Below, one piece after another: positions 7,649 through 15,409 of a stretch of 64,000 nt of DNA. The DNA lies in contig NZ_KQ948927.1 in the NCBI RefSeq assembly GCF_001514235.1, positions 124,763-188,762 of the forward strand. Reading direction: 5' to 3'. Both the position numbers and the translations under genes were made by a program. The stretch comes from Streptomyces caeruleatus (lineage in GTDB: Bacteria; Actinomycetota; Actinomycetes; Streptomycetales; Streptomycetaceae). Every line of letters starts with the position of its first letter. Positions within the stretch are counted from its first letter, which is position 1. The notes beneath the pieces are model-generated. The model searched no databases. It had not been told where the DNA came from and saw only the letters and a list, made by a program, of their open reading frames with translations.

Positions 7649-8881
7649 TCAGTGTCGAACCGCCTCGACCCGCTCCGGAACACGCCCCGCGACGACCCGC
7701 TCCCGCGCCCCCAGCGAAGCGCCCCGCGGAGCACGACGCCGATCGACGGCATACGCGACGGAAGCGACCCCAAGCCCAAGCACCGCCAGCCCGGAGCCCA
7801 CCAGCGCCGGAGACGTCACACCGAACCCGGCCGCCAGGGCAAGGCCACCGACCCACGCGCCGCCGGCATTCGCGAGATTGAAGGCGGCCTGGTTGGCCGA
7901 GGAAGCCAGGGACGGGGCCGACGACGCCTTCTCCATCACCATCAGGTTGAGCGGGGACCCGGTCACGAACGCCGCCATGCCGAGCAGCGCCACCGCCAGC
8001 GCCGCACTCCACGCCGTGGACATCAGCAGCGGGAACAGCGCCAGCACCGCGACCAGCGACAGCAGGCCCCCGAACAGGGTCCTGCGCATCGAGTGGTCCG
8101 CAAGCCGCCCGCCCAGCAGGTTCCCGACGGTCGCACCCACACCGAACAGCGCCAGCAGCACCGTCACACTGGCGTCGGCGTACCCGGCGGCGTCGGTCAG
8201 CATCGGCGTGATGTAGCTGTACGCGGCGAACAGCGCGCCGAAGCCCGCGACCGTCGTGCCGAGCGCCAGCCACACCGGCAGGGAGCGCAGGGCGGCCAGC
8301 TCGCCGCGCAGGCCGGCCGGCGGAGCGGCGTGCGCCTTGCCGCGCGGGATGAGCAGCGCCAGCGCGGCCATCGCGGCCAGACCGATGGTGCTCACGCCGA
8401 GGAAGGTGGCCCGCCAGCCGAGGCTCTGCCCCATCAGCGTGGCCACGGGAACGCCCGCGACGTTGGCCATCGTCAGGCCCAGGAACATCAGCGACACGGA
8501 GCGTGCCTTGCGTTCCGGCGCGACCATGCCGGTCGCCACGACCGCGCCGACGCCGAAGAAGGCGCCGTGCGGCAGACCGCTCAGGAAGCGGGCGGCCATC
8601 AGCCAGTCGTAGGTCGGGGCGAAGGCCGACAGGGCGTTGCCCGTGACGAACAGGGCCATGAGGCCGATCAGGACCGTGCGACGCGGCATCCGGGCCGTGA
8701 CCGCCGCCAGCAGCGGGGCGCCGATGACGACGCCGAGCGCGTACGCCGAGACCAGGTGCCCGGCGGTGGGGATCGAGATGTCCAGGTCGTTCGCGACTTC
8801 GGGCAGGAGGCCCATCATCACGAACTCGGTCGTACCTATGCCGAAGGCGCCGACGGCCAGGGCGAGCAGGGCCAGGGGCAT
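7649..8881 (-). CDS. MFS transporter, Cmx/CmlR-like drug exporter (DHA1)
   Basis: A 410-residue, 12-helix major facilitator. The N-terminus (AVGAFGIGTTEFVMMGLLPE) and GLPHGAFFGVG are characteristic of the Cmx/CmlR chloramphenicol-efflux and AraJ-like group. The loop between helices 2 and 3 carries the basic ARMPRR element. It probably exports small hydrophobic compounds by proton antiport; chloramphenicol is only one possibility and the substrate is not shown by sequence. The start ATG at 8881 has a purine-rich GAAAGG about 13 bases upstream. Its upstream region contains nested inverted repeats that may bind a repressor encoded elsewhere. It is monocistronic, followed by a repeat element and then the ABC operon on the same strand. 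Confidence 0.87.
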   Translation of the reverse strand: MPLALLALAVGAFGIGTTEFVMMGLLPEVANDLDISIPTAGHLVSAYALGVVIGAPLLAAVTARMPRRTVLIGLMALFVTGNALSAFAPTYDWLMAARFLSGLPHGAFFGVGAVVATGMVAPERKARSVSLMFLGLTMANVAGVPVATLMGQSLGWRATFLGVSTIGLAAMAALALLIPRGKAHAAPPAGLRGELAALRSLPVWLALGTTVAGFGALFAAYSYITPMLTDAAGYADASVTVLLALFGVGATVGNLLGGRLADHSMRRTLFGGLLSLVAVLALFPLLMSTAWSAALAVALLGMAAFVTGSPLNLMVMEKASSAPSLASSANQAAFNLANAGGAWVGGLALAAGFGVTSPALVGSGLAVLGLGVASVAYAVDRRRAPRGASLGARERVVAGRVPERVEAVRH

Positions 8882-8918
8882 GAAAAGAGCCTGTGCCTTT
8901 CAGGGGGTCGAGAGCAGG

Positions 8919-8953
8919 GTTCCGAACTTTGTATGTTCAGTTACGGAACAAAG
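8919..8953. promoter_or_regulatory. nested inverted repeats upstream of the Cmx-like MFS gene
   Basis: GTTCCG at 8919-8924 pairs with CGGAAC at 8944-8949, and CTTTGT at 8927-8932 pairs with ACAAAG at 8948-8953. The DNA is AT-richer than its surroundings and lies 38-72 bp before the MFS start. It is a plausible operator/promoter, but the regulator is not identifiable. Confidence 0.4.
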
Positions 8954-9061
8954 CCTCTCAGGCCCAGTATTCCGGCAGCTGACGATCAGGTTGCCGAAAC
9001 CCGTCCAGACGCGGCCGGTCAGCCGCCCACCACGGGCTGACCAGGGGTTTTCACAAGCGCG

Positions 9062-10123
9062 TCAGGACGCGGATGTGTCGACCTTCACACGCGCCGCCAC
9101 CGGCAGGTGGTCACTCCCGGTCGCCGGAAGCGTCCACGAGCTCATCGGCTCGACCCCCCGCACCATGATCTGGTCGATCCGCGCCATCGGGAACGACGCC
9201 GGCCAGCTGAACCCCATCCCGCTGCCCGAGGCGCCCTGCGTGGAACGCATCTGCGCGGTGACGGCGCGCAGCGCGCGGTCGTTCATCGTGCCGTTCAGGT
9301 CACCGAGCAGGACGACATTCCGCACCGGCTCGTCTGCGATGGCCTCACCCAGCGCGTTGGCGCTCTTGTCGCGCTGCCGGGCGGTGAACCCGGCCTCCAC
9401 CTTCACCCGTACCGACGGCAGATGGGCGACGTACACCGCGACCTGCCCGGCCGGCGTGGCCACCGCGGCCCGCATCGCGCGGGTCCAGCCCAGCTTGATG
9501 TCGACGGGCTTGACGCCGCTCAGCGGGTACTTGCTCCACAGTCCGACGGTGCCCTGCACCGTGTGGTACTTGTACGTCGCCGCCAGCGCAGCCTCGTACG
9601 TCGGGACCGCAGCCGTCGTCAGCTCCTCCAGCGCGACGACGTCGGCGCCGGACGCCGCCACGTCCCGGGCGGTGCCGGCCGGATCGGCGTTGTCCGCGTT
9701 GACGTTGTGCGTGGCCACCGTCAGGTCGCCGCCGGTGCCGGTCTTGTCGGTGAGCTGGCCGCCGAAGAGGTTCAGCCAGACGATCGCCGGGAGCAGCACG
9801 GCGATGAGCGCGGTCGCGGACCTGCGCACCAGGGCCAGCAGGATCAGCACCGGGATGCACAGGCCCAGCCAGGGCAGGAACGTCTCGGTCAGGCTGCCGA
9901 GGTTGCCGATCGCGTTCGGGATCTTCGCGTGCAGCCCCATCACCAGGGCGAGGATCGCCGCGAGCGCGGCCAGCACGATCCCGCGACGCCAGATCCGCCG
10001 ATCGCCGCGCCAGCCCGCTGCCAGGCCTTTCAGGCGGTTCGTCAGGCGCCGAAGCCCGGATTCCCGGCGCTCGGGTCCCGAGCCGCCGTTGTCCGTCTCC
10101 GTCACGTACGCCTGCTGCGCCAT
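9062..10123 (-). CDS. membrane-anchored endonuclease/exonuclease/phosphatase family protein
   Basis: A 353-residue protein. The first roughly 45 residues are polar. Three hydrophobic segments follow (about 48-66, 78-98 and 103-123), then an extracytoplasmic endonuclease/exonuclease/phosphatase domain. Recognisable motifs are ATHNVNADNADP, the catalytic LLGDLNGT and the terminal GSDHLPV. Members cleave phosphodiester bonds in nucleic acids, lipids or sugar phosphates; specificity cannot be read here. ATG 10123 has GAGG seven bases upstream. No operon partner is evident: 181 bp separate it from the MFS gene to its left and 188 bp from the TetR gene to its right. Confidence 0.82.
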   Translation of the reverse strand: MAQQAYVTETDNGGSGPERRESGLRRLTNRLKGLAAGWRGDRRIWRRGIVLAALAAILALVMGLHAKIPNAIGNLGSLTETFLPWLGLCIPVLILLALVRRSATALIAVLLPAIVWLNLFGGQLTDKTGTGGDLTVATHNVNADNADPAGTARDVAASGADVVALEELTTAAVPTYEAALAATYKYHTVQGTVGLWSKYPLSGVKPVDIKLGWTRAMRAAVATPAGQVAVYVAHLPSVRVKVEAGFTARQRDKSANALGEAIADEPVRNVVLLGDLNGTMNDRALRAVTAQMRSTQGASGSGMGFSWPASFPMARIDQIMVRGVEPMSSWTLPATGSDHLPVAARVKVDTSAS

Positions 10124-10311
10124 ACCGTCGCCTCACTACCTGCCGTGCACACCGTCGTCCCCCCGCGCCCACAGAAACCCTAGGGGATGATCGGCTCCGT
10201 TCATGCCGTACTCATGACGGCCGTACGGGGGCGAGGACGTACAAGTCGCCTTCGGGAGTTCCGGTTGCGGCGGGGGAAAGCGCGCTCTGTGACGAAACGC
10301 GCACATGTGAG

Positions 10312-10941
10312 CTACGGGGAGGGCGAACTGACGGGCCGTAGACCTTCCAGCACGGCGTCGGCCATCTGCTCCGCGAGCCCTTCCGGAAGGTCGGCGTCCG
10401 GCCGCATGACGGCACGCACCAGCATCGGGCCGAAGATCATGTCGTTCATCACGTCGACGTCGAGGTCCGTGCGCAACTCGCCGTTGGCCTGCCCACGGCG
10501 CAGGATCGCGTGCTGTTTCCTGCGCCGCGGCTCGACGACGATCGCGTGGTAGGCGTCCCAGATCTTCGGGGTGCTCTTCATCTGGGCGATGACGTTGTGC
10601 AGGAGCACCGACGAACGGGTCATCAGACCGCGCTGGCGCAACTGCTCCAGCAGCGCCACGAGGTCGTCGCGCATGGAGGTGCCGGGCAGTTCGGGGTCCG
10701 GGGGTTCGGCGGCGCGCACGACGTCGACGAAGAGCTCCTCCTTGCCGCGCCAGCGACGGTAGATGGTGGCCTTGCCGACGCCCGCGGTCCGGGCGATGCG
10801 CTCGATGGAGAGCTCTGCGAGCGGCACGCCGTCCTCCAGCAGCTTCAGGATGCCCTCCATGATGGCCCGTTCCACGGCCTCGCTGCGGGGGCGGCCCCTG
10901 ACCGGGCCGTCGTGCCGGGGGTGGCTGTCGGCGAGGCTCAC
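10312..10941 (-). CDS. TetR family repressor, likely regulator of the adjacent MFS pump
   Basis: A 209-residue TetR regulator. The N-terminal helix-turn-helix (about 17-65) contains IERIARTAGVGKATIYRRW followed by the KEELF tetramer typical of the family. The C-terminal domain is the larger ligand-binding type. The start is the GTG at 10941, after GAAAGGA. It lies 100 bp downstream of the DHA2 exporter on the same strand, so exporter and repressor are probably co-transcribed and both controlled through the palindrome at 12652-12672. The inducer is unknown but is probably a pump substrate. Confidence 0.88.
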   Translation of the reverse strand: MSLADSHPRHDGPVRGRPRSEAVERAIMEGILKLLEDGVPLAELSIERIARTAGVGKATIYRRWRGKEELFVDVVRAAEPPDPELPGTSMRDDLVALLEQLRQRGLMTRSSVLLHNVIAQMKSTPKIWDAYHAIVVEPRRRKQHAILRRGQANGELRTDLDVDVMNDMIFGPMLVRAVMRPDADLPEGLAEQMADAVLEGLRPVSSPSP

Positions 10942-11041
10942 GTGGTTGGTCCTTTCGCTGGGCTGTGCTGATTCTCCCCCCGGTTCTCCTCCCGGTACGA
11001 CAGGTCCCGCACGCGGCGCCCGCCGACGGCCCCGCCCGCTG

Positions 11042-12628
11042 CTACTCGGTGGACACCAACTCCCGCTTGCCCTCGTCCTCCTGAGCCGGCGTCGGCCGCC
11101 CCGGCAGGAACAGCGCCACGACCACCGCGCCGAGCACCGCGACGCCCGCGCCCCACAGCGCCGTGACGTGCATGGAGTGCAGGAAGGCGTCGTGGGCCGC
11201 GCCGACGAGGGAGTCGCCCTTCGGGCCGAGCCGGTCCGCGAAGCCGAGCGTGGCCTCGATGGACTCGCCCGCGGTGTGCCGTACGCCCTCGGGCAGCACC
11301 GTGAGCCGGTCCTCGATGCCGTTGCGGTAGGCCGTCGACATGACGGAGCCGAGGACGGCGATGCCGAGTGCGCCGCCGACCTGGCGGAAGGTGTTGCTGA
11401 GGGCGGAGGCGGAGCCGGCCTTCTCGCGGGGCAGGGCCTGCATGATGACGACGCTGACCGGGGTCATGATGTGTGCCATCGCAGCGCCCATCAGGAAGAA
11501 CACGACCTCCAGCAGCCAGATCGGCGTGTCCGCCTCGAAGGTGGCGAACGCGGCCAGCGTGAGCGCGATCAGCAGCATGGCGCCGGTGGTCGTGGCCCGG
11601 TTGCCGAACCGGTCGACGACGAGCCGGGCGCGCGGCGCGAAGATCATCTGGGCGGCGGCGAGCGGCAGCATCAGCAGACCGGTCTCCAGCGGCGAGTAGC
11701 CGCGCACGCTCTGGGTGTAGAAGACCGAGAAGAAGGTCACGCCCATCAGGGCGAAGAAGACCAGCGCGATGACGCCGATCGCGGCCGAGAAGACCTTGTT
11801 GCGGAAGTACGTGACATCGATGGACGGATGGTCGCTGCGCTTCTCGAACACCACGAAGGCGGCGAGGACGGCGAGCCCGGCGGCGATCGTCGCGAGGACG
11901 GTGGCGTCCGTGAAGTCGGCGAGCTGGCCGCCCTTGATGATGCCGTAGACGAGCAGGACGAGCCCGACGACGGAGAGCACGACGCCGATCGGGTCGATCC
12001 GCCCCGGGTTCGGATCACGCGAGTCCGGCACCAGCCACAGCATCAGCGCGAGCGCCAGCAGCACGATCGGCACGTTGATGAGGAAGACGGACCCCCACCA
12101 GAAGTGGTCGAGCAGCACACCGCCGGTGATCGGCCCGATGGCGATGGCGAGCCCGACGCCGCCCGCCCAGATGCCGATGGCCTTGGGCTGCTCGTCGCGC
12201 TCGAAGACGTTCATGAGGACGGCGAGGGTGGCCGGCATGACGAAGGCGGCACCGAGGCCCATCACCGAGCGGAAGGCGATCAGCTCGCCGGGCGAGCCGG
12301 AGAACGCGGCGAGGGCGGAGCCGATGCCGAAGACCGCGAGCCCGCCCAGCAGGACCTTCTTGCGGCCGAGCCGGTCACCGAGGATGCCCGCGCTGAACAG
12401 CAGGCCGGCGAAGACGAGCGTGTAGGCGTTGATCGCCCACTCCAGCTCGCTCTGGGTGGCGCCCAGGCCGGTCGGGGCCGGGGTCGAGATGGTCTTGATG
12501 GCGACGTTGAGGATGGAGTTGTCGAGGACGACGATCAGCAGGCTCAGCATCAGCACGCCGAGGATCGCCCAGCGGCGCCGGTGCACGGCTTCCGGTATGC
12601 GGGGGGCTGTGGCGGCGGGAGAAGTCAT
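11042..12628 (-). CDS. MFS multidrug exporter, DHA2 (EmrB/QacA) family
   Basis: A 528-residue, 14-helix exporter. Motif A in the loop after helix 2 reads [13 protein letters not shown], and the motif C region [19 protein letters not shown] is present. The segment [13 protein letters not shown] in helix 1 is diagnostic of DHA2 drug:proton antiporters. The ATG at 12628 opens the unit; the TetR gene follows 100 bp downstream. The start lies 24 bp from a near-perfect palindrome, so repression by the TetR protein is likely. The substrate is unknown. Confidence 0.9.
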   Translation of the reverse strand: MTSPAATAPRIPEAVHRRRWAILGVLMLSLLIVVLDNSILNVAIKTISTPAPTGLGATQSELEWAINAYTLVFAGLLFSAGILGDRLGRKKVLLGGLAVFGIGSALAAFSGSPGELIAFRSVMGLGAAFVMPATLAVLMNVFERDEQPKAIGIWAGGVGLAIAIGPITGGVLLDHFWWGSVFLINVPIVLLALALMLWLVPDSRDPNPGRIDPIGVVLSVVGLVLLVYGIIKGGQLADFTDATVLATIAAGLAVLAAFVVFEKRSDHPSIDVTYFRNKVFSAAIGVIALVFFALMGVTFFSVFYTQSVRGYSPLETGLLMLPLAAAQMIFAPRARLVVDRFGNRATTTGAMLLIALTLAAFATFEADTPIWLLEVVFFLMGAAMAHIMTPVSVVIMQALPREKAGSASALSNTFRQVGGALGIAVLGSVMSTAYRNGIEDRLTVLPEGVRHTAGESIEATLGFADRLGPKGDSLVGAAHDAFLHSMHVTALWGAGVAVLGAVVVALFLPGRPTPAQEDEGKRELVSTE

Positions 12629-12651
12629 GCTGTCGAACGTACCTGATTTAC

Positions 12652-12672
12652 GATACGGAACCGTCTCGTATC
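12652..12672. promoter_or_regulatory. TetR-type operator upstream of the DHA2 exporter
   Basis: Arms GATACG (12652-12657) and CGTATC (12667-12672) flank an inner ACGG-AA-CCGT, giving a dyad of the size and composition usual for TetR operators. It is 24-44 bp before the MFS start, in an AT-rich promoter stretch. The adjacent TetR repressor is the natural partner; this assignment is inference. Confidence 0.6.
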
Positions 12673-12821
12673 TTAATTTCTTACCGAGAACTTACGTGCG
12701 GCGGCCACGCGGCGGAAGTCACGCGGCACGGCCTAGCCCTCCCTGGCACGAAGTGCCACCATGGAGGGGAGTCCGGGGACGCCGTCAGGGCGCCTCGAGA
12801 TGACGTGAAGGAGCCGTTGCA

Positions 12822-13697
12822 ATGACGCAGCTTTCGGCTGCCCAGACGCCACAGGCGAAGACCTCCGACGGCAGCAAGGCGCTGTACGGGGGGAAGGGCA
12901 CCCGCCGCATCACTGTCCGGGACATCGCACTCGCCAAGGAGCGGGGCGAGAAGTGGCCCATGCTCACCGCCTACGACGCGATGACCGCGTCCGTCTTCGA
13001 CGAGGCCGGCATCCCGGTCATGCTCGTCGGCGACTCGGCGGGCAACTGTCACCTCGGATACGAGACCACCGTGCCCGTCACGCTCGACGAGATGACCATG
13101 CTGTCGGCCGCCGTCGTACGGGGCACCTCGCGCGCCCTGATCGTCGGCGACCTGCCCTTCGGTTCCTACCAGGAGGGCCCGGTGCAGGCGCTGCGCTCGG
13201 CGACCCGGCTGGTCAAGGAAGCCGGCGTCGGCGCGGTCAAGCTGGAGGGCGGCGAGCGCTCCCACGACCAGATCCGCCTGCTCGTCGAGTCCGGCATCCC
13301 GGTCATGGCCCACATCGGCCTGACCCCCCAGTCCGTCAACGCCATGGGCTACCGCGTCCAGGGCCGCGGCGAGGAGGCGGCCCAGCAGCTGCTGCGCGAC
13401 GCCAAGGCGGTCCAGGACGCGGGCGCCTTCGCGGTCGTCCTCGAACTGGTCCCGGCGGAGCTCGCGGCCGAGGTCACCCGCGTCCTGCACATCCCGACGG
13501 TCGGCATCGGCGCCGGTCCGGAGACGGACGCGCAGGTCCTGGTCTGGACGGACATGCTGGGCCTGACCGGCGGCCGCGTCCCCAAGTTCGTCAAGCAGTA
13601 CGCCAACCTCCGCGAGGTCATGGGCAACGCGGCGAAGGCGTTCGCGGACGACGTCGTCGGCGGAACGTTCCCGCTGGAGGAGCACTCCGTCCACTGA
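12822..13697 (+). CDS. panB: 3-methyl-2-oxobutanoate hydroxymethyltransferase
   Basis: A 291-residue PanB, the cytosolic enzyme that transfers a hydroxymethyl group from 5,10-methylene-tetrahydrofolate to 2-oxoisovalerate, giving ketopantoate, the first step to pantothenate and coenzyme A. After a variable tail of about 30 residues the barrel begins at ITVRDIALAKERGEKWPMLTAYDA. The metal- and substrate-binding LVGDSAGN segment and the block GIPVMAHIGLTPQSVNAMGY are typical of the family. ATG 12822 is preceded by GAAGGAG. It stands alone, facing away from the MFS gene, and ends at a strong terminator. panC/panD are not nearby in this window. Confidence 0.95.
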   Translation: MTQLSAAQTPQAKTSDGSKALYGGKGTRRITVRDIALAKERGEKWPMLTAYDAMTASVFDEAGIPVMLVGDSAGNCHLGYETTVPVTLDEMTMLSAAVVRGTSRALIVGDLPFGSYQEGPVQALRSATRLVKEAGVGAVKLEGGERSHDQIRLLVESGIPVMAHIGLTPQSVNAMGYRVQGRGEEAAQQLLRDAKAVQDAGAFAVVLELVPAELAAEVTRVLHIPTVGIGAGPETDAQVLVWTDMLGLTGGRVPKFVKQYANLREVMGNAAKAFADDVVGGTFPLEEHSVH

Positions 13698-13739
13698 GCC
13701 CCACCGGGGCCCACAGAGCCACTGCGGCACCACCACGAC

Positions 13740-13769
13740 AGCCCGCCGATCTTCCCCCGTCGGCGGGCT
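13740..13769. terminator. panB terminator
   Basis: A perfect 10-bp stem AGCCCGCCGA/TCGGCGGGCT encloses a 10-base loop, 43 bp after the panB stop and before the convergent MerR gene. Confidence 0.8.
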
Positions 13770-13885
13770 GTCTGCCTTTGCGCCTAAGCCGGCGCCGCTC
13801 TCGCGGAGGTGGTTGCTCGCCGTCGTGGTGGCTCAATTGATGGTTGCTGTGTGGGGCGGGAGGGAAGGGCTGGGCCGTGCTTCCC

Positions 13886-14308
13886 TCAGGCCGTCGGGTC
13901 CCAGAGGCCGTCGGCCTGTCCGCGGGCGAGGTGGTCGGCGTAGACGCCGACCTTCCAGGCGATGACCGACCGGCACTCCTCCAACGCCCGGATCTGCTCC
14001 TCGACGCGCTGCTGATGGGCGTCGAGAAGCCGCAGGCGCTCGGTCTCGTTGCCCGGGCCCTGCCGCACCAGCTCGGCGAAGCGCTTGAGGTCGGCGAGCG
14101 GCATACCGGACTCACGCAGCTTGACGCAGATCAGCAGCCAGTCGACGTCCACGCGCGTGTACCGGCGCCGACCGCCCGTCGTACGCCGCACCGGTCCGAC
14201 CAGCAGCCCCTCGCGCTCGTAGAAACGCAGGGCGTGCACGCTGAGTCCGGTCCGCTCGGCGACCTCGCCGATGCTCAGTGACTCCCCGCGAGTCTCGGCA
14301 GTCGTCAT
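13886..14308 (-). CDS. MerR family transcriptional regulator
   Basis: A 140-residue MerR-type activator. The winged helix begins at LSIGEVAERTGLSVHALRFYE, where RFYE is the family signature. A dimerisation helix rich in Arg/Glu follows and the C-terminal segment is short. No cysteine pair is present, so a metal sensor is unlikely. I chose the ATG at 14308: longer frames overlap the promoter. It is divergent from the SDR gene, and the 67 bp between the two starts hold a textbook MerR promoter with a 19-bp spacer, so it probably activates the SDR gene and controls itself. The effector is unknown. Confidence 0.88.
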   Translation of the reverse strand: MTTAETRGESLSIGEVAERTGLSVHALRFYEREGLLVGPVRRTTGGRRRYTRVDVDWLLICVKLRESGMPLADLKRFAELVRQGPGNETERLRLLDAHQQRVEEQIRALEECRSVIAWKVGVYADHLARGQADGLWDPTA

Positions 14309-14337
14309 ACGGCCCAGCCTAGGAGCCGGCCCAGGAC

Positions 14338-14368
14338 TTGATCTAGACCCCGCTCTAGTTCCTAGCGT
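14338..14368 (+). promoter_or_regulatory. MerR-type promoter (19-bp spacer) with palindrome
   Basis: -35 TTGATC (14338-14343) and -10 TAGCGT (14363-14368) are separated by exactly 19 bp, the overlong spacing that MerR proteins correct by twisting DNA. The spacer contains the dyad CTAGA-N6-TCTAG at 14343-14358. Transcription would start about 14375, at or one base before the SDR ATG at 14376. Confidence 0.72.
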
Positions 14369-14375
14369 CATCGGC

Positions 14376-15356
14376 ATGACCACCCTCACGACCACCGCTC
14401 AACAGCCGCTCGGCTCGCCCTACTCCGCCTCCAGCACCGCCGAGGACGTCCTCGCGGGCCTCGACCTCTCCGGTACGACCGCCGTGGTGACCGGAGGCTC
14501 CTCCGGGCTGGGCCTGGAGACCGCCCGGGGTCTGGCGGCCGCCGGAGCCCGGGTCGTCCTTCCGGCCCGCCGGCCCGGGACCGCCCGCGCCGCTCTCGCG
14601 GAGCTGGACCGGTGCGAAGTCGTCCCCATGGACCTGACGGACCTCGACAGTGTGCGTGCCGCCGCCGCGCGGATCGCCGACTCCGTCGACCGGATCGACC
14701 TCCTCATGGCCGTCGCCGGCGTCATGGCCACCCCCGAACGCCGCGTCGGACCGGGCTGGGAAGGCCAGTTCACCGCCAACCACCTCGGACACTTCGCCCT
14801 CACCTGCGCGCTCCACCCGCTCCTGGCCGCCGCCGACGGAGCCCGCGTCGTCGTCAACAGCTCCGCCGGACACGCCCTCACCGACATCCGCTGGCACGAC
14901 CCGCACTTCCGCACCGGCTACGACAAGTGGCTCGCCTACGGCCAGTCCAAGACGGCCAACTCCCTGTTCGCCGTGGGGCTCGACGCGCTCGGCCGCGCCG
15001 ACGGCATCCGCGCGTTCGCCCTGCACCCGGGCCGGATCATCACCGGCCTCCAGCGCGAGATGACCCTTCAGGAGCAGATCGAACGCGGCTGGGTCGACGA
15101 GCACGGCACCGTGATCGGCGCCGGCTTCAAGACGCCCTCCCAGGGAGCCGCCACCGGCCTGTGGGCAGCCACCTCACCCCTTCTAGACGGCCACGGCGGG
15201 CTCTACCTGGAGGACTGCGACGTCACGCGGATCTCGGCTCCCGACGAGCCCATGGACGACGGCGGCGTCCGCGCCTACGCCGTCGACCCCGAAGCCGCGG
15301 CACGGCTGTGGGACCTGTCCGTGGCGGCGACCGGCGCCACCCCGATCACCCGGTGA
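14376..15356 (+). CDS. short-chain dehydrogenase/reductase
   Basis: A 326-residue SDR. The NAD(P)-binding TGGSSGLGLETARG lies near residue 38, with NSSAG at the active-site serine region and YGQSK as the catalytic Tyr-x3-Lys. The overall form resembles retinol-dehydrogenase/oxidoreductase-like SDRs that have C-terminal extensions. The substrate cannot be told. The start ATG at 14376 lacks a Shine-Dalgarno, and the divergent MerR promoter predicts a leaderless mRNA beginning at this codon. A longer upstream reading frame would run through the MerR gene start and is rejected. Confidence 0.88.
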   Translation: MTTLTTTAQQPLGSPYSASSTAEDVLAGLDLSGTTAVVTGGSSGLGLETARGLAAAGARVVLPARRPGTARAALAELDRCEVVPMDLTDLDSVRAAAARIADSVDRIDLLMAVAGVMATPERRVGPGWEGQFTANHLGHFALTCALHPLLAAADGARVVVNSSAGHALTDIRWHDPHFRTGYDKWLAYGQSKTANSLFAVGLDALGRADGIRAFALHPGRIITGLQREMTLQEQIERGWVDEHGTVIGAGFKTPSQGAATGLWAATSPLLDGHGGLYLEDCDVTRISAPDEPMDDGGVRAYAVDPEAAARLWDLSVAATGATPITR

Positions 15357-15362
15357 ACGACC

Positions 15363-15395
15363 GGGGTGGCGCGTCCCCCCGTGCCGCGCCACCCC
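15363..15395. terminator. bidirectional terminator between SDR and S53 peptidase genes
   Basis: An 11-bp perfect stem GGGGTGGCGCG/CGCGCCACCCC with an 11-base loop, located between two convergent genes. Confidence 0.75.
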
Positions 15396-15409
15396 CGCCG
15401 CGACGCCGG

